Below, piece after piece: positions 23,681 to 30,034 of a stretch of DNA of 40,818 nt (positions within the stretch are counted from its first letter, which is position 1; each line of letters starts with the position of its first letter). This DNA is from Gemmatimonadaceae bacterium (lineage in GTDB: Bacteria; Gemmatimonadota; Gemmatimonadetes; Gemmatimonadales; Gemmatimonadaceae). The translations under genes were made by a program, and so were the position numbers. The stretch lies in NCBI GenBank assembly GCA_037721215.1, contig JBBJNV010000029.1:1-40818 (forward strand). The letters are read 5' to 3'. Under the pieces are notes generated by a model that made no database searches, had not been told where the DNA came from, and worked only from the letters and a program-made list of their open reading frames with translations.

Positions 23681-24656
23681 CGCACTTTTTCTGGTGGAGC
23701 GAGGAAGCTGGTGCCGGCGAAGTTGGCCTCGTAGCCGTTTGCGCGGTCGAGCTCGCTGGGATGTCCAATTGATTCGTGGATCGTGAGCCACAGATGCGAC
23801 GGGTGGAGGACGAGATCGTACCGGCCGACATCGACCGGTTTGGCCTTCAGCTTCTGCGAGGCCTCTTCGCCCCCTTTACGCGCGTTGCCGACGATGTCCA
23901 GCGATGTGACGTATTCGTACCCGCGGCCCGCCGGTGGTGAAACCGACCCGCGATTCTGGAAGTCCGACTGATCGGCCGAGATTGCGGTGAACTGCATGGG
24001 CACCCAACTTTGCAGGATTGTCTGTGTTATTACCGAGCCGTCGGTGTTGGCATAATTGCGCTCATCCTTTCGAAAGAACATTCCGCTGAAGACGAATTTC
24101 ACGTTCGGCGCCCTGAGTGCTTCGGCGTTTGCCTTTAGCAGCAGCTCAGCTTTCTGCTCGATGGGAATCGTGAACGGATCGACAGTGTAGGCGTTCTTCC
24201 AGCTCACGCCCTTGTACGCCGGCGCCGGTGCGAGCTCGACAGGCCGGTCACGCCCGATGCGTGTTGCCTTCGCTACCGCAACCGCTTTTCTCGCGGCGGA
24301 GGCGACACCGTCTTTTGTGAGTGTCCGAGTTGCCGCGAAGCCCCAGGTGCCATCGACGAGTGCGCGAACGCCGGCCCCCATCGAGTCGGTATCGACCACG
24401 TTGGTAATCTGCTCCTCCCGCGTCTGAACAAAGTTCTGCCGGTAACGCCGATGCGGACGTCGGCGTAGCTGGCACCGCCCATCTTTGCAGCGTTGAGGGC
24501 ATCCATCATCAGGTCGCGTGTTGCCGCATCCATAACCGGATCCGCAGGCGGCGGGAGCGGCGGCATTCCTGAGGCTCTGCGGAACGCTGCTTCGGCGGCG
24601 ATTGCGCCGGTGATCAGCGTGCCCTGCTTTAGGAAATCTCTTCGGTTTGATGTCAT
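23680..24656 (-). pseudogene. TldD-type metalloprotease, N-terminal half (frameshifted remnant)
   Basis: ATG at 24656 starts a twin-arginine signal (SNRRDFLKQG). The protein continues to ASYADVRIGVT, where a one-base loss near 24440 shifts the frame; it resumes at NFVQTREEQITNVVDTDSMG. It reaches the zinc protease motif HLWLTIHESIGHPSELDRA, in which HESIGH supplies metal and catalytic residues, and NFAGTSFLAPPEKV. There the TldD sequence breaks off and, out of frame, the C-terminal half of a second TldD/PmbA protein begins. The arrangement is what a large deletion joining two tandem tldD-like genes would leave. Three frameshifts or joins in one gene mean it is dead, unless the assembly is wrong. 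Confidence 0.75.
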
Positions 24657-24728
24657 GGCTCGGGATTCTTGTGGAGTCGGCGCTGTTAGGGGGGTGCCGC
24701 CCAGGATCAAGATGCACGCGGCAACGGC

Positions 24729-24777
<49 letters not shown>

Positions 24778-24850
24778 AGGGAATCTGTTAAGGGAGGACT
24801 GAGTGACGAATTGGATTAGACGGGGGGTGGTGCGCACGCTACCGAATTCA

Positions 24851-24950
24851 GTTCGCCTGTAACCTGTTACCCGTTTGCCGGTTACCCGGTACCCGTTCCC
24901 TCGTTGACCGTTGACCGTTGACCGTTGACCGTTGACCGTTGACCGTTGCC
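24851..24950 (+). repeat. Left inverted repeat with (CGTTGAC)n heptamers
   Basis: Starts GTTCGCCTGTAA, continues through GTTTGCCGGTTACCCGGTAC and CCGTTCCCTCG, then six perfect CGTTGAC units plus CGTTGCC (24902-24950). In inverted order the same elements occur at 25441-25531 (GTTCGTCTGTAA, then GTTTGCCCGTTACCCGGTAC, CTGTTCCTTCG and GTTCACC units). Confidence 0.85.
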
Positions 24951-25035
24951 GACGCAACACGCAAGACGCAAAGGCGAGAGTGTTGGCGCGGGTGAAGGAT
25001 GTCGCGGGTGAAGCGACGGCGGAACAGACTGCCGA

Positions 25036-25470
25036 ATGGCCAACTTCAGAAAACTCCGCGTGTGGCAATCGGCCGAAGCGCTGGCGATCGACGCCCATCG
25101 AATTGCGACGCGAATGCGCGGGGGACGAAGTGCAACGCTTCGCGACCAGCTCGAGCGGGCTGCGATGTCAGTACCGACGAACATTGTCGAAGGCAGCGCT
25201 CACGCGAGCCCAGCTGAGTTCGGGCGATTCCTCCGCTACGCGCTGGCGTCCGCAACGGAAGTAGAGGGCCACGCTCAACTCGCGCGTGACCTGGGGCTGA
25301 TGACCGAGCATGATTTTGCCGCCCTGCTCGGCCGTGTTGTCGACGTCCGTATGATGCTTCACGGTCTCCTCAAAAGCCTCGCTCCGCCGGCCGGCAAACA
25401 ACGCCAACGGTCACCGAATGAACGGGTATTGGTTAACGGCGAACGGGAAGCGGGTAGCGGTAAACGGTGA
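25036..25470 (+). CDS. Four-helix-bundle protein (S23/IVP family)
   Basis: 144 residues. It opens with the family signature MANFRKLRVWQSAEALAIDA, then QLERAAMSVPTNIVEGSA, EFGRFLRYALASATEVE and a last helix near MTEHDFAALLGRVVDVRMML. The family was first found as the protein encoded within 23S rRNA intervening sequences. It is related to the bAvd accessory protein of diversity-generating retroelements, which binds nucleic acid as a pentameric barrel. No reverse transcriptase or variable gene is seen here. The last 15 or so codons and the stop lie inside the right inverted repeat, so the repeat encodes the basic C-terminal tail. Confidence 0.85.
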   Translation: MANFRKLRVWQSAEALAIDAHRIATRMRGGRSATLRDQLERAAMSVPTNIVEGSAHASPAEFGRFLRYALASATEVEGHAQLARDLGLMTEHDFAALLGRVVDVRMMLHGLLKSLAPPAGKQRQRSPNERVLVNGEREAGSGKR

Positions 25471-25531
25471 ACGGTGAACGAAGGAACAGGTACCGGGTAA
25501 CGGGCAAACAGGTAACCGATTACAGACGAAC
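25441..25531 (-). repeat. Right inverted repeat of the four-helix-bundle unit
   Basis: Reading the minus strand: GTTCGTCTGTAA, then GGTTACCTGTTTGCCCG, TTACCCGGTACCTGTTCCTTC and GTTCACCGTTCACCGTTTACC. This mirrors the left repeat at 24851, but the heptamer array here has only three diverged units. Confidence 0.8.
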
Positions 25532-25596
25532 GGGCCTTGGTGTCTCCATCTGAAACGCCCCAGACTTCAGCTCTTCCGCCCCTAGCCCGTAAGCTG

Positions 25597-25826
25597 TCAC
25601 CCTATCTTGCTCACCGCCTCAACAACGGCAGCGACGTGTCCGTCAATGCTGACCTTAGGCAAAATCTTTCCAATGTTGCCATTCGCGTCGATCACGAACA
25701 GTCGTGCGCTCGACGCCCAAGCTACTTGACGCCGTACAGCGTCTTCTCCTTCCAGATGTCGTACGCATCGGCGAGGCGGTGTTCTTCGTCAACCAGCAGC
25801 GGATACGGCAGCGCGTGCATGAGCTT
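25597..25826 (-). pseudogene. bcp (peroxiredoxin Q) C-terminal fragment
   Basis: The minus strand reads [29 protein letters not shown], then GNIGKILPKVSIDGHVAAV and a natural end SKIG. It closely matches the last 75 codons of the bcp gene at 27651-28139. The N-terminal part with the catalytic residue is missing; the copy begins a few bases past the stop of the 5'-nucleotidase gene. Inside it a stop (AAG TAG, near 25730) and two single-base insertions destroy the frame. It is a duplicated remnant, old enough to have diverged. Confidence 0.85.
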
Positions 25827-25833
25827 CGACGGA

Positions 25834-27411
25834 CTATCGATTTTCGATGCGGGTTACGCGCTCTTTGCTCGGAGGATCGATTCTGCCAGTTCCACTGGAT
25901 GTGATGTGTCGCATCACGAGATCCACCGCCCGTGGTGCCGACCTTCGGGCTTCGCACGCCGCTTTCGCTTCGGGAACGTCGTATCCATCGCCCTTTTCGC
26001 ATGCCGGGTAAACGTTGAACGACAGGCGAATCGTGTCCGTTGCCTCGACGGGACGTCCATCGAGGCGTGTCACGTGGCCAACGATTCGCGAGCCTGACGC
26101 ATTCCGGGGGTCCCAGCTGTACCTGAGTCCGGAGACCTGGAGGTAGCCGCCTTTGCCAACGGTCCCATCGGATACCCCTTTTTCGAGCAGCGTGCGCACG
26201 CGCGCGCCGGTGATGGGAAATGTCATTATCCTCGTCTCATCAGGGAAAAGGAAAATCGATTCGAGCTGGTAGTTGGTGATTGGCCCGGCGGGGATGACGT
26301 CGTCGATCCGCATTGTACCGGCGTTCATGATTGCGACATCGGCGCCAGTCCCCATCCGGATTGCATCGGTTACGAAGCTGCCGAGTGCGGATTCGCGGCT
26401 GCGGTTGGCGGCGTCGCGGCCGTCCATGGGGAAGCTCGTGGACGCCACGACGCGCTCCTTACCCAGGCGTTTTACGAGGCTGTCCTGCCATGATCTGACG
26501 ATGGCGGCAGTGCTGGCGTCCAATGCCAGGCGGCGGTCGATTGTGATAAGCTCGTCGGACTGCGTCCAGCCGCCGGGTCGAGCCGTCAGAGTGATAAGCT
26601 GTGCGCTTCGCGAGTTGGCGTCGGCTTTGAGAAGGCGGCGATCGCCGACGAGGATACGGTGCGCATCGTGCTCGTGACCACCGAGTATCAGGTTGAGGTC
26701 CGGCTCGCGGACAAGGAGCGCGCTGTCGGCCTTCACAGTCTGGTGAGTGAGCCCGACGATCATACGGGCTCCCATACGTTTCAGATCGCGGATGGCGGCG
26801 CTTGCCGCGCTGTCGGGATCGGTGCACTTCACGTAGCGGCGGTAGTCACCGATGAGGGTGGTGCCGAAGATTCCAATCCGGACGCCGTTGATGGTGGTGG
26901 TGTCCCAGCGCGAGACACCCGGGAACGGTTCACCGGTGGCGGCCATACAGTTCGCCGATGTCCACTTGAACCGCGACTCGGCGATACGCGCAATCAGTGT
27001 ATCGCGGTCGATCTCGAATTCATGGTTGCCGAATGTGGCGTAATCGAGTTTGGCTGAATTGAACTGCTGAATCATCTGGATCCCGCGGTGCCATTTGCTG
27101 AGCAGGCTTGGGCTAAGAAAATCTCCTGCGAGCATGAAGGTTATCGGGCCGGTTCGTGCGAGGGAGTCGCGGAGGGCGGCGACACGGGCGAGGCCGGCGG
27201 AGCCGTCGCGGAGAGTGTCGCCGAGGTAGACGTCGTTGACGAGGAGGAATCGGACCGGGGCGGTCGCTGGTGGTGTTCGGACTGGGGGGCGGGAGACTGG
27301 TGCGCACGAGGTTACGCAAAGAGCGAGTGCAATTGCTGATAAGATGGCGCGAGCTGGGAGCAGCAATTCAGGGGTGCCCTGTTTGAGGAATGTGGCGCGC
27401 GAGGTTGTCAT
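25834..27411 (-). CDS. 5'-nucleotidase/UshA-family metallophosphoesterase, lipoprotein-like
   Basis: About 525 residues. A signal peptide ends CVTSCAP (lipobox-like). The metallophosphoesterase domain has FLLVNDVYLG, LAGDFLSPS, FGNHEFE and GLTHQTVKAD, with LNLILGGHEHD. These are the dimetal ligand motifs, although the first usually reads NDxH and here is NDVY, an odd substitution. The C-terminal nucleotide-binding domain has ALGSFVTDAIRMG, ADVAIMNAGTMR, LFLFPDETR-like spacing and LQVSGLRYSWD. The family dephosphorylates extracellular nucleotides. ATG 27411 is preferred; ATG 27441 is also in frame. The gene is flanked on both sides by bcp and four-helix-bundle sequence, suggesting a duplication around it. 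Confidence 0.85.
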   Translation of the reverse strand: MTTSRATFLKQGTPELLLPARAILSAIALALCVTSCAPVSRPPVRTPPATAPVRFLLVNDVYLGDTLRDGSAGLARVAALRDSLARTGPITFMLAGDFLSPSLLSKWHRGIQMIQQFNSAKLDYATFGNHEFEIDRDTLIARIAESRFKWTSANCMAATGEPFPGVSRWDTTTINGVRIGIFGTTLIGDYRRYVKCTDPDSAASAAIRDLKRMGARMIVGLTHQTVKADSALLVREPDLNLILGGHEHDAHRILVGDRRLLKADANSRSAQLITLTARPGGWTQSDELITIDRRLALDASTAAIVRSWQDSLVKRLGKERVVASTSFPMDGRDAANRSRESALGSFVTDAIRMGTGADVAIMNAGTMRIDDVIPAGPITNYQLESIFLFPDETRIMTFPITGARVRTLLEKGVSDGTVGKGGYLQVSGLRYSWDPRNASGSRIVGHVTRLDGRPVEATDTIRLSFNVYPACEKGDGYDVPEAKAACEARRSAPRAVDLVMRHITSSGTGRIDPPSKERVTRIENR

Positions 27412-27450
27412 CAGAAAATTTATTCGTGGCGGGTTGCTCATGGCAGAAAA

Positions 27451-27651
27451 CCCGTTACCCGTGGCCCGCTAGCCGTGGACGTCGTCGGCGCGGCGCGGCT
27501 TGAACGGTCCGAAGATGGGGCGGTTGACTGGCTGACGCGGTAGAACGGTGCGAGTGCGGATCCCGGGAAGCGAGAGTCCGATGTGGCGAATTTCCGAAAC
27601 CTGCGCGTCTGGCAGACGGCGCAAGCGTTGGCTGTAGACGTTTACCGACTT
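27451..27651 (+). pseudogene. Second four-helix-bundle gene, 5' stub with its left repeat
   Basis: ATG at 27583 begins MANFRNLRVWQTAQALAVDV then YRL, clearly the N-terminus of the same family as the gene at 25036. It is cut after 23 codons, where the 3' end of bcp starts. Upstream, CCCGTTACCCGTGGCCCGCT (27451-27470) resembles the repeat units of the complete unit. This is a truncated second copy. Confidence 0.75.
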
Positions 27652-28139
27652 TACTCCCCTGCCCGATCCCGTCCAACCTCCCCAACCGCCTCCGCCACAG
27701 CAGCAACATGGCCCTCGATGCTGACCTTCGGAAAAATCTTTCCAATGTTGCCATTCGCGTCGATCACGACGGTCGTGCGCTCGACGCCATGGTATTTGAC
27801 GCCGTACATCGTCTTCTCCTTCCAGATGCCGTACGCATCAGCGAGGCGGTGTTCTTCGTCAACCAGCAACGGATACGGCAGTGCATGCTTGGCACGAAAC
27901 TTCTGGTGTGACTTTGCGCTGTCCGGGCTGACTCCGAAAACCTCTGCGTTCATTTCCCCGAACCGGGGAAGGGCGTCGCGAAAATCGCACGCCTCACGCG
28001 TTCAGCCGGAGGTGTTATCCTTGGGATAGAAGAAAAGCACAACCGTGCGACCGCGGAGCGATGCAAGTGAAACGCGCGTCCCGTCATCGGCTTCGAGATC
28101 GAAATCCGGTGCGGGCTGAAGTTCCTCAGGGTGCTGCAT
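27651..28139 (-). CDS. bcp: Peroxiredoxin Q/Bcp, probable selenoprotein (in-frame TGA at the peroxidatic site)
   Basis: 162 residues if TGA is read through. ATG 28139, preceded by AAGGAC, starts [20 protein letters not shown], then [19 protein letters not shown]. Codon 46 is TGA (28002-28004) exactly where Bcp proteins have the peroxidatic Cys (family pattern TPGCTKEACDFRD). The frame continues without interruption as [15 protein letters not shown], keeping the resolving Cys51, and on to [17 protein letters not shown] and [20 protein letters not shown]. Bcp reduces peroxides using thioredoxin; Sec would raise reactivity. A GC-rich hairpin begins 8 bases past TGA. The alternative is a Cys-to-stop mutation. 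The stop codon at the 3' end is created at the join with the four-helix-bundle stub. A DUF gene lies 31 bases upstream, same strand. Confidence 0.7.
27972..27993 (-). promoter_or_regulatory. Candidate bacterial SECIS hairpin
   Basis: On the minus strand, starting 8 nt after the TGA, GGCGT pairs with ACGCC and above it GCGA pairs with TCGC, with one bulged G and a TTT apex. The apex is 17 nt from TGA, within the range known for bacterial SECIS elements (about 16-37). The usual G at the start of the loop is absent in the tight fold; if only the lower helix forms, the loop begins with G. Support is therefore partial. Confidence 0.45.
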
Positions 28140-28170
28140 CAGGATTGTCCTTCAGGAAAGGGTTGGCGGC

Positions 28171-28650
28171 CTACCAGGTTTTTTCTCGCTGCATCTCGAG
28201 CCGAAGCGGATGCTTGCTCTGCCCTTCTGCAACGATGTACGGAAGAACCATCTTCTGCCCCGAAATACTGCCAATGATCGGTTGGGACCGCTTGATCTGC
28301 TTGGTCCTGTCGGGAATGAATGTTATCTGGGTGCCGCGTACGGAAAACTTACCCTTGTAAGTCTCATTGAGGAGCGGGCCGGGCCGCACCGCGGTGCGCA
28401 GCGTCTTGTGCTGGCGATAATAACGGAACGAGGCAATGAAGCGTCCGTCGGGGCGAAGAGTGACGAGGCCTCCCTCCAGTTTGAACCAATGTTCCCACCC
28501 GGCGTTGGACGGAACCCGCTCGATGCGTGGCAGGGAGTGCGCATTGAGTCGGTTGGCGACGAACAGCCCTGTTGGGAGTGCCGACGAGGCGCCCGTTCCG
28601 TGTGCCGGAATAAGGAGTGCTGCAAGAAAAACCAGGAAGCGAAGTCGCAT
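28171..28650 (-). CDS. Exported hypothetical protein
   Basis: 159 residues with a signal peptide (LRFLVFLAALLIPAHGTGAS). The mature domain is rich in beta strands: WEHWFKLEGGLVTLRPDGRF, ASFRYYRQHKTL, GKFSVRGTQITFIPD and GSISGQKMVLPY. That pattern resembles extracytoplasmic lipocalin-like barrels, in which strands end with a turn such as PDGRF, but I do not recognise a named family. The ATG at 28650 starts the signal peptide; ATG 28665 would add five residues. The bcp gene follows after 31 bases, so they probably share a transcript. Confidence 0.65.
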   Translation of the reverse strand: MRLRFLVFLAALLIPAHGTGASSALPTGLFVANRLNAHSLPRIERVPSNAGWEHWFKLEGGLVTLRPDGRFIASFRYYRQHKTLRTAVRPGPLLNETYKGKFSVRGTQITFIPDRTKQIKRSQPIIGSISGQKMVLPYIVAEGQSKHPLRLEMQREKTW

Positions 28651-28829
28651 TATGTATGAAGACATGGTCGTGGGGTCAGTAGATGCAGTCCGTGTGTTAC
28701 CCTCCGAAAGCTATCGGGGTTCGCCTGCAGACGAGTCGCTGTGAGCCTACGAAATTGCCGATGCGGTGGGCTCACACCCATGTCAGGCGGCGGTTGGCGT
28801 CGCATACCGAGCGTACGTTAATTGTCACG

Positions 28830-29720
28830 ATGCCTGTCACAATCTCGCGCGCGCTTCTCATTGTCAACCCTGCTTCGCGCCGGGGTGGCCGGGTGATTCG
28901 CGATGCAAAGCTGGCGTTCGAGAAAGCCGGGGTCGTCTGCGACGCGATGATGACCGAATCGCCCGGCCATGCGGCCGATCTCGCGAAAAGGTTTGCGGCG
29001 AAATACGACGCCGTGTTCACACTTGGTGGCGACGGCACGGCGATCGACGTACTTGGCGCCCTGGCGCATTCCGGGCCTCCGGTTGGAATCCTCCCAGGAG
29101 GCACTGGCAACATTGTCGCTCGAACGCTGGGGACGTCGATGAACATCGGCCGGGCGGTGAACGCATTGCTTGCCGGTGAGGAGGCCCGCATCGATCTGGG
29201 TCGGCTGCACACGGGTAGGCGGTTCGCGATCGGGATGGGGATCGGGCTCGACGCGACGATGATCGAGTATGCGCCGGGTGCACTCAAGCGACGGCTGGGA
29301 TTCTTTGCGTATGTCGTCTCGGCCAGTCGGGCGTTTGTGAAGCTGGAAAAGTTCGACGTTCGGCTGACAGTCGATGGCGAGGTGATCGAGATGCGGGCGT
29401 CGGCCGTAATGATTGCGAATTTCGGGGCGGTGATGAACGATCTCCTTGCCTTCGGGCACGGTATCGAGCGGGACGATGGTTTGCTGGATGCGTGCGTGTA
29501 TTCGCCGCGAAACCAGCGTGATGCGCTGCGGATTCTGTGGAGGATGGCGCGGAAGAACTTTGCGCCTGACCCGTGTGTCTTCTATAGGAAGGGAAGCTCG
29601 TTCCGGATCGAGGCGATTCCGCCAAGAATGGGGCAGGCGGATGGTGAGTTGCTTGGGAATTCGCCGTTTGAGGTGATGGTGGAGCCGCTGGCCGGGCGGG
29701 TGTTGGTGCCCAAGCAGTAG
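28830..29720 (+). CDS. Diacylglycerol/lipid kinase (YegS/BmrU type)
   Basis: 296 residues, the normal length. RALLIVNPASRRGG is the start of the DAGK catalytic domain; TLGGDGTAIDVLGAL (GGDGT 66-70) binds nucleotide, and GILPGGTGNIVARTLG (about 87-102) matches the PxGTxN motif of the family. The C-terminal beta-sandwich includes IANFGAVMNDLLAFGHGI and DDGLLDACVY. It phosphorylates diacylglycerol or a related lipid at the membrane, in lipid recycling. The ATG at 28830 is chosen because the fold begins there; 49 upstream in-frame residues look noncoding. The gene is divergent from the DUF-bcp pair. Confidence 0.9.
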   Translation: MPVTISRALLIVNPASRRGGRVIRDAKLAFEKAGVVCDAMMTESPGHAADLAKRFAAKYDAVFTLGGDGTAIDVLGALAHSGPPVGILPGGTGNIVARTLGTSMNIGRAVNALLAGEEARIDLGRLHTGRRFAIGMGIGLDATMIEYAPGALKRRLGFFAYVVSASRAFVKLEKFDVRLTVDGEVIEMRASAVMIANFGAVMNDLLAFGHGIERDDGLLDACVYSPRNQRDALRILWRMARKNFAPDPCVFYRKGSSFRIEAIPPRMGQADGELLGNSPFEVMVEPLAGRVLVPKQ

Positions 29721-29773
29721 CGCGTTATGTTAAGCGGGGCGACTGTGAGAGCGGTCGCTTTTGCTATCGTACT

Positions 29774-29847
29774 CGGGGCGTAGCGTAGCCCGGTAGCGCG
29801 CCTGCTTCGGGAGCAGGAGGTCGCTGGTTCAAATCCAGTCGCCCCGA
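29774..29847 (+). tRNA. tRNA-Pro (anticodon CGG)
   Basis: Acceptor CGGGGCG pairs with CGCCCCG (29840-29846), discriminator A29847. The anticodon stem CCTGC/GCAGG encloses TTCGGGA with anticodon CGG at 29808-29810; T arm CTGGTTCAAATCCAG. It decodes CCG. No copy of its 3' end was found in the window, so it is not visibly an integration site. Confidence 0.95.
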
Positions 29848-29859
29848 CTTGTATAGATC

Positions 29860-29892
29860 AGCTCCATCGCCAATCAGGCGGTGGAGCTTTTT
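29860..29892 (+). terminator. Terminator after tRNA-Pro
   Basis: Twelve-pair stem AGCTCCATCGCC (29860-29871) / GGCGGTGGAGCT (29877-29888) with one T-G pair, loop AATCA, followed by TTTT. It is a strong rho-independent terminator. Confidence 0.9.
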
Positions 29893-30034
29893 GCTGATGC
29901 CACATCGATTGCTTGTTCCTAACTCGGTTTGCGGGGTGAAGGAGCAGGCATTTCCAACTACGAACGGGAACCTGCCTCTCTAGCAGCGGCTGCGCGCATT
30001 TCCTACTTTCTGACACTCAGTCGCCACGCTGCAG

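Larger units (their letters stand above)
24851..25531. mobile_element. Inverted-repeat-flanked four-helix-bundle gene unit
   Basis: A 681-bp unit: left repeat, a four-helix-bundle gene, right repeat. The two ends align as imperfect inverted repeats of about 80 bp, with the outermost 12 bases (GTTCGYCTGTAA) matching. It carries no transposase. A second, truncated version (repeat-like DNA at 27451-27480 and the first 23 codons of a related gene at 27583-27651) lies 2.5 kb away. Both sit against the 3' end of a bcp gene. I infer a non-autonomous mobile unit, or a gene mobilised by recombination between the repeats. Confidence 0.5.

Noticed and set aside
24902-24950. CRISPR array
   Set aside because: The 7-base units are contiguous with no spacers and no cas genes are nearby; it is a simple tandem repeat.
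24851-25531. Diversity-generating retroelement
   Set aside because: The four-helix-bundle gene resembles bAvd, but there is no reverse transcriptase, template repeat or variable repeat.
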